Shown: positions 27,646 to 35,986 of the stretch, one piece after another
Layout of the letters: each line of letters begins with the position of its first letter
Position numbering within the stretch: position 1 is the stretch's first letter
NCBI GenBank assembly: GCA_041494245.1
Contig: JBGQAK010000006.1
Location: 124,001-188,000, forward strand
Reading direction: 5' to 3'
Source: RBG-13-68-16 sp041494245
GTDB taxonomy: Bacteria; Acidobacteriota; Thermoanaerobaculia; Thermoanaerobaculales; Thermoanaerobaculaceae
Length of the DNA: 64,000 nt
The notes under the pieces: generated by a model
Database searches by the model: none
Told to the model about the DNA's origin: nothing
What the model saw: only the letters and a program-made list of their open reading frames with translations
Translations under genes and position numbers: made by a program

Positions 27646-28728
27646 ATGAAAATCCTCGACAAGCTCTGGCAAGCCCTTGACGAGCGTCTGGAGCTCGCAC
27701 CGCTCGTCGACTTCGCGACCCACAAGGAAGTCCCGCAGCATCGCCACTCGTGGGCGTACTACTTCGGCGGCCTGACGCTCTTCTTCTTCCTGGTGCAGGT
27801 CGCCACCGGAATCCTGCTCCTGCTCTACTATCGCCCAACCTCCGAGGCGGCGTTCGAAAGCGTGCAGTTCATCGTGACTCGCGTGCCGTTCGGGTGGCTG
27901 ATCCGGTCCGTCCACTCCTGGTCGGCCAACCTCATGGTCCTCGCCGCGTTCGCGCACATGTTCTCGGTCTACATGCTGGGCTCGTACGCGAAGCCTCGCG
28001 AGCTCACGTGGTGGAGCGGATTCGTCCTGCTGTTGCTCGCCATGGGTTTTGGGTTTTCCGGGTACCTGCTGCCGTGGAACGAGCTGGCGTTCTTTGCCAC
28101 GCGCGTCGGCACCGACATGGTGAGCAAGGTCCCCCTGATCGGCGGGTGGCTCCTCAAGTTCCTGCGCGGCGGCGAGGAGGTGACCGGCGCCACTCTCACA
28201 CGGTTCTTCGGATTCCACGTCGCGGTGCTCCCGATGATTACCACGGCGCTGCTGGCCACTCACCTTGCGTTCATCCAGCGCCAGGGGATGCACGTCCCGG
28301 AGGGGCTCGAGGAGGATGCCGCCACGCGGCGGCCGCTGCGCTTCGTCCCCAACTTTATGATGCGGGAGGGTGTGGTGTGGCTCGCCGGCCTGGCGGCGCT
28401 CGCCGCGCTGGCGGCGTTCTTCCCCTGGGAGCTCGGCAGCAAGGCCGACCCGTTCGCCTCCGCCCCGGCGGGGATCAGACCCGAGTGGTACTTCCTCTTC
28501 ATGTTCGAGGCGTTGAAGCTGCTGCCACCGCACGTGCTGGGCATCGAGGGCGAGCTCGTGGGACTTGGCGTCTTTGCCCTCGCGGGGCTGGTGTGGTTCC
28601 TGGTCCCGGTGCTCGACCGCGGGAGCCGCGTCGGGCACCGCAGCCGCGCGTTCCTCGCGCTGGGGTGGCTCGCCCTCGCCTACATGGTTTCGTTCACGCT
28701 GGCCTCGCTGGCCGGAGCGTTCAAATGA
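27646..28728 (+). CDS. Cytochrome b (b6/subunit IV fusion type)
   Basis: A 360-aa polytopic membrane protein with about 8 helices. The four bis-histidine haem ligands are H90, H104, H191 and H206, with the 13/14-residue internal gaps of cytochrome b. The C-terminal half has the Qo-site PEWY box (IRPEWYFLFMFEALKLLPPH). It forms the quinol-oxidising core with the Rieske protein just upstream. Its stop overlaps the ATG of the multihaem cytochrome (ATGA), so that protein is almost certainly the complex's c-type subunit. There is no separate cytochrome c1. Confidence 0.93.
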   Translation: MKILDKLWQALDERLELAPLVDFATHKEVPQHRHSWAYYFGGLTLFFFLVQVATGILLLLYYRPTSEAAFESVQFIVTRVPFGWLIRSVHSWSANLMVLAAFAHMFSVYMLGSYAKPRELTWWSGFVLLLLAMGFGFSGYLLPWNELAFFATRVGTDMVSKVPLIGGWLLKFLRGGEEVTGATLTRFFGFHVAVLPMITTALLATHLAFIQRQGMHVPEGLEEDAATRRPLRFVPNFMMREGVVWLAGLAALAALAAFFPWELGSKADPFASAPAGIRPEWYFLFMFEALKLLPPHVLGIEGELVGLGVFALAGLVWFLVPVLDRGSRVGHRSRAFLALGWLALAYMVSFTLASLAGAFK

Positions 28729-29996
28729 GAAACCAACGCACCCTTGCCATCGTGTTTGCCCTCGCCGCCGCCGCGGCCGTGGCCGCGCCCCCGGCTCAGA
28801 CCGTTCGCGCCCCCGGCAAGCACGCCGAGGACGGCTGCACGGCGTGCCACCTAGCGCTCGACGACGCGCGATTGAGCACACCCGCCAAGCTCACCGACCA
28901 CGACGTCCACCACGCCCAGGGGGTCACCTGCGCCGGCTGCCACGGGGGTGATCCCACCTCCGAGGACGCCGCGGTCGCGATGAGCACGGCCAAGGCCTTC
29001 AAGGGCAAGCTCACCCACCAGGCGATCCCAGAGATGTGCGGCTCCTGCCACTCCGACGCCTCCTTCATGCTGCGCTATGCGCCCAACATCCCGACCGACC
29101 AGCTCGCTCAGTACCGCACCTCCAAGCACGGCCAGGCGCTCGCCAAGGGGGACACCAACGTCGCAGTGTGCTCGTCCTGCCACGGTGCCCACGGCGTGCT
29201 GTCGGTCAGCGACGCGCGCTCGCCCGTCTACCCGACACGCATCGTGGACACCTGCGGCCACTGCCACGGCAACGCGGCCCTCATGACGCGCTACGGCATC
29301 AAGGGCAACGAGATCGCCGAGTACAAGCAGTCGGCGCACTACGCCGCTCTGGTCAAGAAGAACGACCTCTCGGCGCCGACCTGCAAGTCGTGCCACGGCT
29401 CGCACGGCGCCACCCCACCGGGGGTCTCCTCGGTGTCCAACGTCTGCGGCACCTGCCACGTCACCCAGAGGGAGAGCTTCGACGTTTCGCCCCACAAGGA
29501 CGCCTTCGCCGCCCTCTCGCAGCCCGCCTGCGAAAGCTGCCACAGCAACCACGCCATCGTGCACCCCCAGGACAGCTGGATCGGAGTTGGGAAGGAGCAG
29601 ACCTGTGGGTCGTGCCACAGCGCCGGGGACCCCGGGGCCAAGGCTGCCACTGCGATCTCTACGGCGCTGACCGGGGCCTCGACTGGGCTCGCTGGCGCCC
29701 AGCAGAGGGTGGACCGCGTACGGCGGGCCGGGATGCTGATGGACGACGCCGACGTCAAGCTGGAGGACGCCCACCAGTCGTACGTCATGGCGCAGGTCGA
29801 GATCCACACCGCCAACCCATCGCGGGTCGAGGACAAGACGAAAGCCGTCCTGGCCGACACGGGAGCGGCGGAGAAGCTGGCCGCAAGCGCCGAGGCCGAG
29901 ATTCGCTACCGCCGCACGGGGTTGTTCGTCTCGCTCCTGGTGATCGCGCTCGCGATGGTGACGCTGATCCTCAAGATCAGGTCGATCGAGCGCTGA
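28725..29996 (+). CDS. Membrane-anchored nonahaem cytochrome c of the bc-type complex
   Basis: A 423-aa secreted protein with an N-terminal signal (LAIVFALAAAAAVAA), nine CxxCH haem sites (CTACH, CAGCH, CGSCH, CSSCH, CGHCH, CKSCH, CGTCH, CESCH, CGSCH), a helical haem-free region (about 310-400), and a C-terminal TM helix (LFVSLLVIALAMVTLILKI). It sits in the position of cytochrome c1, so it should accept electrons from the Rieske protein and pass them to periplasmic carriers. Similar Rieske-cytochrome b-multihaem operons occur in anaerobic Deltaproteobacteria and Acidobacteriota. The last haem partners are unknown. Confidence 0.88.
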   Translation: MRNQRTLAIVFALAAAAAVAAPPAQTVRAPGKHAEDGCTACHLALDDARLSTPAKLTDHDVHHAQGVTCAGCHGGDPTSEDAAVAMSTAKAFKGKLTHQAIPEMCGSCHSDASFMLRYAPNIPTDQLAQYRTSKHGQALAKGDTNVAVCSSCHGAHGVLSVSDARSPVYPTRIVDTCGHCHGNAALMTRYGIKGNEIAEYKQSAHYAALVKKNDLSAPTCKSCHGSHGATPPGVSSVSNVCGTCHVTQRESFDVSPHKDAFAALSQPACESCHSNHAIVHPQDSWIGVGKEQTCGSCHSAGDPGAKAATAISTALTGASTGLAGAQQRVDRVRRAGMLMDDADVKLEDAHQSYVMAQVEIHTANPSRVEDKTKAVLADTGAAEKLAASAEAEIRYRRTGLFVSLLVIALAMVTLILKIRSIER

Positions 29997-30684
29997 ACGC
30001 GGCCCACCACCCCGCGCCGCCCGGCGGTGCGGCCGGAAGGGCCAAGGGGGCCAGCGCAACGCCGCGCGCCATCCTCGCGAGCGTCCGCGGTGAGGTGGGC
30101 AGGAGCCACGCCTTCTCGAGCGCCGCCTCGCCTCCGTTGCGGCTCACCCCTGCGAGCATCCGGACCCTGCGACCCGCCCGCTCGAAGACGCGCACGTGCA
30201 CGGTGGTCGCGTCGATGCGGCGGGTCCGCACCAGCGCGCCGCCACGTACCAGCGCCCCGGCGTCCTCCCCCTGCACCAGCACTACCCCGCCGGGGCGGAC
30301 GAGGCCGGCCAGCGCCGCGAGCGCCTCGCGCTGCGCCCCGCGATCGGGAAGCAGCGAGATCGTGTTTCCGAGGCAGAGGGCCGCGTCGAAGCTGCCGGCC
30401 CGCAGCGGCGGCGTCCGGAGGTCTCCGGCCGCAACGTCAGCGGCACCCCGCACGGCGAGGGCCGAGACGGCGGCATCGAACCCGACCGCGTGGACACCGA
30501 GCTCGCGCAGCAAGGCGAGGTGGAAGCCGGACCCGCATCCTGCGTCCACCGCCCGGTGCCACCCCCAGGCCGCCACGAGCGCCCGCCAGAACGGTCGCTC
30601 CCTCTCGGTCCGCGCCGCCTGCGGCAGCGCCGCGGTGACTGCCGCCCAGTTGGTCCCCGTGGTGCGCTTTCCCTCTGACACCAT
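29977..30684 (-). CDS. Class I SAM-dependent methyltransferase
   Basis: A 235-aa Rossmann-fold methyltransferase. Motif I is AVDAGCGSGFHLALLRELG, followed by VGFDAAVSAL (motif II acid), AAGDLRTPPLRAGSFDAALCLGN and a LVRPGGVVLVQGED strand. The C-terminal third is basic and holds no recognised substrate domain. The ATG at 30684 is taken; the frame remains open upstream but without conservation. It ends 20 bp inside the 3' end of the convergent multihaem cytochrome gene. Substrate unknown. Confidence 0.75.
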   Translation of the reverse strand: MVSEGKRTTGTNWAAVTAALPQAARTERERPFWRALVAAWGWHRAVDAGCGSGFHLALLRELGVHAVGFDAAVSALAVRGAADVAAGDLRTPPLRAGSFDAALCLGNTISLLPDRGAQREALAALAGLVRPGGVVLVQGEDAGALVRGGALVRTRRIDATTVHVRVFERAGRRVRMLAGVSRNGGEAALEKAWLLPTSPRTLARMARGVALAPLALPAAPPGGAGWWAAFSARST

Positions 30685-30880
30685 GTCCTCCCGGGTGTCC
30701 AAGGTTACTCTCAGCCCGTCCTCGCGTCTCGGAATCCTCCCGGGAGACCTCAAGCGCGCCGCATGGGCGCGGGCCAGCGGCACGGCATCGGGTTTCGTTT
30801 CCGCAGCCGGGAGACCGCCAACGTGCGTGTAGAGGGGTGAGTTGATCTCCTGCAGGCAGCGGGCGTACCCCATCGGAAAC

Positions 30881-31159
30881 GCGCCCCTGCCAGTGGCCGC
30901 TCAACCGGAACGCCGTGGTGATCCCCAGGTAGACGCCCACCGCCAGTCCTACGGCGAGCGCCGGCCGCAGCGACATCAAGGCGAAGATCGGCAGGAACCC
31001 CTCCACCCCCGCGGGGCGGCCGGCCGCGGGCTGCCGTCCCGCGATGTGGGCGAACGCCCACACCGTGAACTGCGGGCCCAGCACCAACACCAGCAGGAAG
31101 AACGCGACCTGCATCAGGCGGCGGGCGGGGATCACGGGCGAGGACCTCGAACGCCGCAT
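30881..31159 (-). pseudogene. N-terminal fragment of a NapH/YccM-type polyferredoxin membrane protein
   Basis: From ATG 31159 the frame reads a start typical of 4Fe-4S membrane electron-transfer proteins: basic leader, ARRLMQVAFFLLVLVLGPQF (TM1), then GRPAGVEGFLPIFALMSLRP, close to the conserved PPGVEAFLPISALMSL block. The family's next parts (second TM, CPVGxxSE/4Fe-4S sites) are absent; after about residue 93 the frame continues as unrelated, arginine-rich sequence with no cysteine clusters. It therefore looks like a gene truncated at its 3' side. The 580-bp interval between the methyltransferase and the EamA gene holds nothing else recognisable. Confidence 0.5.
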
Positions 31160-31263
31160 CGAACGCTCCCGGGACAACGCTACGGTCCCGATGCCGGCAC
31201 GGCATTGACCGCGGTCAAACTCGTACATCGTGCTGACGTTCCCCCCAACCGCTCGGAGCAGCA

Positions 31264-32163
31264 TCACACCGGACGCTCGGTCCAGGCGTGGGCGAGCGCA
31301 ACCAGCGCGACGCCTGCCAGGATCACCGGCATGGCCAGCCACTCGGTGGGGGTGATCCGCTCGCCCGCGAAGACCACACCAAGGAACATCGCGACGATCG
31401 GGTTGACGTAGGCGTAGCTGGTGGCCACCGCAGGCCGCACCCTCCGCAGCAGGTACAGGTACGCCGAGAACCCGACCCAGGAGCCGAACACGATCAGATA
31501 GGCGAGCGCGAGCCACGCCCGGCCCGAGGGGGCAGGGGGCAGCCCCTCCCTGCACACCACGCTCGCAACCATCAGCAGTCCACCCCCGGCGAGCATCTCG
31601 GCGGCCGCGGCCATCAGCCCGCGCGGGAGGTCCAGGTGCCGGCTCCACATCGAACCGAACGCCCAGCTCATCGTGGCCACAAGCAGCGCCACCGCCCCCA
31701 TCGGGTTCGCGCGCAGGTTCCCCTCCAGGTTCAGGAGCGCCACGCCGGCGAAGCCAACCGCGAGCCCCACCCACTCGAGGCGGCGCGGCCATTGCCCCCA
31801 CATCCCGGCGAACAGGGCGGACCACAGCGCGACGGTCGCGACACCCAGGGCGGTCAGGCCGGAGGCCACCCACTGCTCGGCCACGACCACGCCGCCGTTG
31901 CCGCCCAGGAGCAGCAATCCCCCCACCAGCGCGGCGCCGCCCCACTGCGCCCGCGTAGGCGCCGCCGTCCCCCGCAGGCGCAGCCAGGCGTAAAGCACGG
32001 CGCCGGCGAGCACGAAGCGGACCCCGGCCATGAGGAACGGCGGGAACCCCTCGAGCGCCACGCGGATCGCCAGGTACGTCGAGCCCCACACCACGTACAC
32101 GGCGAGGAGCGCCGCCACGACCCCCAGCCGCCCTCGCGCCGGTGAGATCGAGTCTCCGCTCAT
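31264..32163 (-). CDS. EamA/DMT-superfamily exporter (YedA-like)
   Basis: A 299-aa membrane protein with ten hydrophobic helices in two repeats, as in drug/metabolite transporters. YVVWGSTYLAIRVALEGFPPFLMAGVRF (in two short blocks) in repeat 1 and SWAFGSMWSRHL plus YLYLLRRVRPAVATSYAYVNPIVAMFLG in repeat 2 match the YedA/RhaT-like subgroup, which exports amino acids or other small metabolites. The ATG overlaps the stop of the upstream amidohydrolase by 4 bp. Substrate cannot be told from sequence. Confidence 0.85.
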   Translation of the reverse strand: MSGDSISPARGRLGVVAALLAVYVVWGSTYLAIRVALEGFPPFLMAGVRFVLAGAVLYAWLRLRGTAAPTRAQWGGAALVGGLLLLGGNGGVVVAEQWVASGLTALGVATVALWSALFAGMWGQWPRRLEWVGLAVGFAGVALLNLEGNLRANPMGAVALLVATMSWAFGSMWSRHLDLPRGLMAAAAEMLAGGGLLMVASVVCREGLPPAPSGRAWLALAYLIVFGSWVGFSAYLYLLRRVRPAVATSYAYVNPIVAMFLGVVFAGERITPTEWLAMPVILAGVALVALAHAWTERPV

Positions 32164-33233
32164 TTGCCGATCCTAGAGGCCGGCGCGACGTTTGTACACT
32201 CCCTCCCCCAGGCGAGAGCGCGGGCCGGGAGCAGCTCGGCCGCCCTGGTCGTGATCGCGGGCGGAAAACCCATCGCCAGGAGCTGCCGCACGTTCCTCTC
32301 GATCGGGCTCTTCAGTCGTGCGAGGGCGCGGAGCTCGTCGAGGTCGGCGCTCCGCATCACCACCGGCGGCATCCGGTTCACCGGGACGGGGTAGTCGCTG
32401 CCCAGCACCAGGCGCTCGCCGGGGAGGCTCTCGGAGACCCTATGCACCGTGCCAACCCTGCAGATCAGGCACATCGCCGAAACGTCGGCGAAGAGGCGCC
32501 AGCGCCCGTTCTCCTCGGCCTCGTGCATCATCGCGGCGAGGTCGCCCAGGTGGTCCTCCTCGAACGGGAAGATGCTCATCGCGGCGTGGGCTGCGATCAC
32601 CGTCACGCCGATGTCCAGCGCGCGGCGGAGCCGGCGGGGATCGCCGAGGCGTTGGTGCTCGTCGCGTGGAGGGGGGAGCGGGACGGAGTGCTCCGGACCG
32701 GTGTGGCAGAGGAGCGGCACCCCGGTCTCGGCAAGCGTCTCGAAGAACCAGTCGTGGCGCGGGTCGGAGGTGTTGATGAGCTGCGAGTTCGGAAGCCACT
32801 TGACGAGGGCGGCGGGCGGCTCGCCGTGGATGCACCGCAGCAGCTCCTGCTTCCCCTCCACCGGCCCCCGATTGGGGTGCACCGAGGCCCCTACCAGCAC
32901 CTTGGGGTGCGAGCGCGCGAGCGAGCGGACATACTCGCTGCTCACCACCAGGTGGCTGTGCTCCTCGAGCCGCCGGCCATCCTCGGCGTAGACGGCGTCG
33001 AGCGCCAGCAGCACGCCGCGGTCCACGCTCGGTGCGCCCTCGAGCGCCCCCAGAACGTGGTCCCGGATGGTGCCGTCGAAGTCGCGTTTCAGATCGCTCC
33101 GTCGCACACCATCGGCGAGCAGCATGAAGGCGAAGCTCGCCTGCCTTTCGGTGTCCGTGGACACCTTGCAGCCGGGCGCACGCTTGGCCGCGATGTGGAT
33201 GTGGATGTCGATCCTCGGGGGTGTGCCCATCAC
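32160..33233 (-). CDS. Amidohydrolase-2 family (TIM-barrel) hydrolase
   Basis: A 357-aa protein with the metal-binding start RIDIHIHIAAK, a mid-barrel LLCHTGPEH, VIAAHAAMS, and a late GERLVLGSDYPVP aspartate segment. These fit the amidohydrolase-2 family, which includes aminocarboxymuconate-semialdehyde decarboxylase-like enzymes and lactone hydrolases. The central GVLLALDAVYAEDGRR and HPNRGPVEGKQELLRCI segments are also family-like. Its reaction cannot be assigned. It is coupled by overlap to the downstream exporter gene, so the pair may handle one compound. Confidence 0.75.
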   Translation of the reverse strand: MMGTPPRIDIHIHIAAKRAPGCKVSTDTERQASFAFMLLADGVRRSDLKRDFDGTIRDHVLGALEGAPSVDRGVLLALDAVYAEDGRRLEEHSHLVVSSEYVRSLARSHPKVLVGASVHPNRGPVEGKQELLRCIHGEPPAALVKWLPNSQLINTSDPRHDWFFETLAETGVPLLCHTGPEHSVPLPPPRDEHQRLGDPRRLRRALDIGVTVIAAHAAMSIFPFEEDHLGDLAAMMHEAEENGRWRLFADVSAMCLICRVGTVHRVSESLPGERLVLGSDYPVPVNRMPPVVMRSADLDELRALARLKSPIERNVRQLLAMGFPPAITTRAAELLPARALAWGRECTNVAPASRIGK

Positions 33234-33334
33234 TCCGTCCAGACGTTCACGGCGGCCGCCCGCGCGAATAGTCTGCGCAGCAATTGCTGCCTCGAGGATA
33301 CCCCTGCAGCCCGCGGCGTGCGGCGACGGCTACA

Positions 33335-33369
33335 CGAAAAGAAGCCCACGGCCCGTGCGGGCCGTGGGC
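33335..33369 (-). terminator. Rho-independent terminator after the Spy-like gene
   Basis: A perfect 11-bp stem GCCCACGGCCC/GGGCCGTGGGC with loop GTGC (33344-33369) is followed on the minus strand by a T-rich run (TTCTTTTCG). It lies 30 bp after the stop of the Spy-like gene (33400). The rest of the 33234-33399 gap holds no gene. Confidence 0.8.
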
Positions 33370-33399
33370 GCCGGCTCCAACGAGGAGGAGGAACCCGGG

Positions 33400-33870
33400 T
33401 CAGCCGTTCGAGCCGCGGCCGTGCCGCAGCCTCGACTTGAACGCATCCAGGTACGCCTCGAAGGCGGCCTTCTGCTCAGGGGTGAGCAGCGCCACGATCG
33501 AGTCGTGCAGCTTGTTCACCTCGGCGCGCAGGGCGAGCCCGTCGGCACGCACCTTGAGGAAGGCGGCCCCGACCGAGGCCGGGTCGGGCTGCGCCGCATC
33601 GGCGGCGGTACGCAGCGCCTCGGCATCGTCCTTGCGCTGCTGGGCGAGCCCTTCAAGGACGGGCCTCTCGGCCTCCACGAGCGCCTTGACCTTGTCCTTC
33701 TGGTCCTGCGATAGGTCGAGCTTCGCGAGCGCGGCCCTGTAAACCTTTGCGATCCCGAAGCCGCCCGGCATCCCCTTGCCCTGCTGGGCGACCGCCACAC
33801 CGGCAGTCAGCATCCCCGCGAGCGCTATTGCGACGATGACGGCTCTCCCTGTTCCGCGATTGATTTTCAT
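33400..33870 (-). CDS. Spy/CpxP-like periplasmic protein with LTxxQ repeats
   Basis: A 156-aa protein with a signal peptide (GRAVIVAIALAGMLTAGVAVA). The mature part is all-helical with two LTxxQ-type motifs: LDLSQDQKDKVKALVEAE and ALLTPEQKAAFEAYLDAF. Spy and CpxP are periplasmic stress chaperones or metal-sensing accessory proteins. The ATG at 33870 is chosen because it begins the signal peptide. It ends with a strong terminator, so it is a single-gene unit. No two-component partner is adjacent. Confidence 0.75.
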   Translation of the reverse strand: MKINRGTGRAVIVAIALAGMLTAGVAVAQQGKGMPGGFGIAKVYRAALAKLDLSQDQKDKVKALVEAERPVLEGLAQQRKDDAEALRTAADAAQPDPASVGAAFLKVRADGLALRAEVNKLHDSIVALLTPEQKAAFEAYLDAFKSRLRHGRGSNG

Positions 33871-34014
33871 TCCCGTTTCCTCTTTCCGGCCGCACGTTGC
33901 AGCGCCGGCCAATGTGAGAGACGAAGCCGGATCGGCGCGGTTGACACACGGGGACACTGCGGAGGCGTACTCCGCCGCCGCAATCCATCGCTCCGATACC
34001 CCACGCACCCGACT

Positions 34015-35139
34015 CTACAGCTTCCCTACGATCGCCCTCGCGACGTCCATCGTCGAGGCGCTGCCGCCCATGTCGTAGGTCCGGACCTTCCCCTCGGTGA
34101 TGACCGCGGCCACGGCTCTCTCGAGCTGCTCGCCCTTCGCCTTCTCCCCCAGCCACTCGAGCATCATTTTTGCGGCCAGGATGGTGGCGATCGGGTTGAC
34201 CTTGTACGTGCCCGCGTACTTGGGTGCCGAGCCGTGGGTGGGCTCGAAGACGGCGAGCTTCTCGCCGATGTTGCCCGAGCAGCCGAAGCCGAGCCCCCCC
34301 ACCATCTGGGCGCACAGGTCGGAGATGATGTCCCCGAACAGGTTGGTCGCGACCAGCACGCCGTACTTCTCGGGGTCCTTGAGGAGCCACATGCAGATGG
34401 CGTCCACGTTCGCGTCGTCCATGGCGACGCCCGGGAACTCCTTCGCGACCTCCTTGGCGGTCTCCAGGAAGAGACCTTCGGTTGCCCGCACCACGTTGGC
34501 CTTGTGGATCACCGTCACCTTCGGGTAGCCGTGCTTGGCCGCGTACTCGAAGGCCGCCCGGATGATGCGCTCGGAGCCTTTCCTCGTGTTGATCTTGCAG
34601 GTGATCGCGAGCTGGTCCGCCGGGATCCCGGCGAACGGCGCGAACGGCTTGGAGAGCTCCTTCAGGGTGTCGCGCAGCCTCTCAGGCACCGGCGCGAACT
34701 CCACGCCGGCGTACAACCCCTCCGTGTTCTCGCGGAACACCACGAGGTCGATCGTCTCCTTGAAGTTGAGCGGGTTCCCCGCGTACGCCTTGCACGGGCG
34801 CAGGCACACGTAGAGGTCGAAAATCTGCCGCATGCGCACGATCGGCGAGCGGTAGACGAGGCCCGTGCCCTTGAGCTCCGGCACCAGCTCCGCCTCCGCC
34901 GCCTTCACCGGCTTGGAGGTGATGGCGCCGAACAGCGCGGCGTCAACCTTCCCAAGCAGCTCCACGGTGCGCTGCGGAAGGGCGTCCCCCTCCCTGCACC
35001 AAAACTCCCAGCCGATGTCGCCGTGGATGTATTCCGCGTCCAACTTCATGGCGTCCAGCACGAGGCGCGCGGCCTCCATCACGTCGTTGCCGATCCCGTC
35101 TCCGGGCAGCCAGGCGATGCGGTACCGGGTCATCTTCAA
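34015..35139 (-). CDS. Isocitrate/isopropylmalate dehydrogenase family enzyme, probably NAD-dependent isocitrate dehydrogenase
   Basis: A 374-aa beta-decarboxylating dehydrogenase. The start RIAWLPGDGIGNDVMEAAR, substrate loop SPIVRMRQIFDLYVCLRPCK, catalytic FRENTEGLYAGVE, KINTRKGSERIIRAAFEYA, KANVVRATEGLF and metal-site LFGDIISDLCAQMVGGLG are all in order. The neighbours (citryl-CoA lyase-like and CoA-ligase-like genes) favour isocitrate over isopropylmalate as substrate, and no leucine-pathway gene is nearby. Isopropylmalate, tartrate or homoisocitrate remain possible. A 67-bp gap separates it from the upstream gene. Confidence 0.75.
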   Translation of the reverse strand: MKMTRYRIAWLPGDGIGNDVMEAARLVLDAMKLDAEYIHGDIGWEFWCREGDALPQRTVELLGKVDAALFGAITSKPVKAAEAELVPELKGTGLVYRSPIVRMRQIFDLYVCLRPCKAYAGNPLNFKETIDLVVFRENTEGLYAGVEFAPVPERLRDTLKELSKPFAPFAGIPADQLAITCKINTRKGSERIIRAAFEYAAKHGYPKVTVIHKANVVRATEGLFLETAKEVAKEFPGVAMDDANVDAICMWLLKDPEKYGVLVATNLFGDIISDLCAQMVGGLGFGCSGNIGEKLAVFEPTHGSAPKYAGTYKVNPIATILAAKMMLEWLGEKAKGEQLERAVAAVITEGKVRTYDMGGSASTMDVARAIVGKL

Positions 35140-35206
35140 GCCTCCTGTCCGCTCAAGGTCGTATGTCCGGCGGGCGGTGACCGGCGCCGCCCGTGCGATG
35201 TCCTCG

Positions 35207-35986
35207 TCAACGCTGGGGCAGGCCCCGTGCGGCGGGGCCGTCGTAGGCGGCGGCTTCCTGGTCGATGCGCCTCATCGGCTTCTCGCGCTCCAGCTCCTCG
35301 GCCACGTGCGCCATCCACCCCGCGGTGCGCGCCAGGATGAAGAAGCCGTTGGCCAGCTCAGGTGCGAAACTCAGGTCGCCGAGGACCGCGGCGATCGCCC
35401 CGTCCACGTTGAGTGGGAGAGGCTTGCCGGAGGCCGCGAGCGCCGCGACGATCGCCTCCGCCAACGCGACGTGGTTACCCGCGGCGCCGCTCTCCTTTGC
35501 GAGGGCCAGCAGGCGATGGGAGCGCGGGTCATCGGTGTGCACACGGTGGCCGAACCCCGGCAGGCGGCGGCCCGCGGCCTTCTCTTCGGCGATGATCGCT
35601 GCGGCGGCTGCAGCCGCGCTCTCGCCGGAGCCGATCCGTGCGACCCCGCGGGAGATCAGGCGCATGCAGTCCTCCACCGCCCCGCCGTGGTGCCGGTTGA
35701 CCGCCAGCGCCCCGGCTGCAATGCAGGCGTTGAGCGGCGCGCCGGTCGTTGCGGCATTGCGCACCGAGAGCGTCGAGGGGGGCGTGACGCCGTGGTCGAT
35801 GGAGGCCACGAGCAGCGCTTCCATGAGCCCGCCGACGGTGCTGCCCGGAAGCTCGCCCCGCAGGACGAGGTAGACCGCCTCGCCGAACGAGACCCGCCCC
35901 ATCAGCTCGTCCAGGCGGTAGCCCCGCACCCGGATCTCGTTGGGCTCAATCGAAGTGACAGCCGTGGCCCAGCTCTTCTCGCTCAT
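35207..35986 (-). CDS. Citryl-CoA lyase-like protein (short citrate-synthase fold)
   Basis: A 259-aa protein matching only the C-terminal catalytic part of citrate synthase (full length about 380-430 aa). The catalytic features are NRHHGGAVEDCMRLI, LPGFGHRVHTDDPRSHRL, and LPLNVDGAIAAVLGDL followed by ARTAGWMAHVAEE. This size and pattern are typical of citryl-CoA lyase (Ccl), which cleaves citryl-CoA to acetyl-CoA and oxaloacetate. Its start overlaps the alpha-subunit stop (ATGA) in an operon of CoA-ligase-like genes, as expected for two-step citrate cleavage. A citrate-synthase role is less likely but cannot be excluded. Confidence 0.72.
   Translation of the reverse strand: MSEKSWATAVTSIEPNEIRVRGYRLDELMGRVSFGEAVYLVLRGELPGSTVGGLMEALLVASIDHGVTPPSTLSVRNAATTGAPLNACIAAGALAVNRHHGGAVEDCMRLISRGVARIGSGESAAAAAAAIIAEEKAAGRRLPGFGHRVHTDDPRSHRLLALAKESGAAGNHVALAEAIVAALAASGKPLPLNVDGAIAAVLGDLSFAPELANGFFILARTAGWMAHVAEELEREKPMRRIDQEAAAYDGPAARGLPQR

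Noticed and set aside
27120..28881. Extension of the Crp-family frame far upstream over the Rieske and cytochrome b genes
   Set aside because: Conserved cyclic-nucleotide-domain sequence begins at ATG 27114. Everything upstream is antisense to well-supported genes.
30685..30880. N-terminal extension of the methyltransferase (start at 30873)
   Set aside because: The extra 63 residues show no methyltransferase similarity, and ATG 30684 directly precedes the conserved part.
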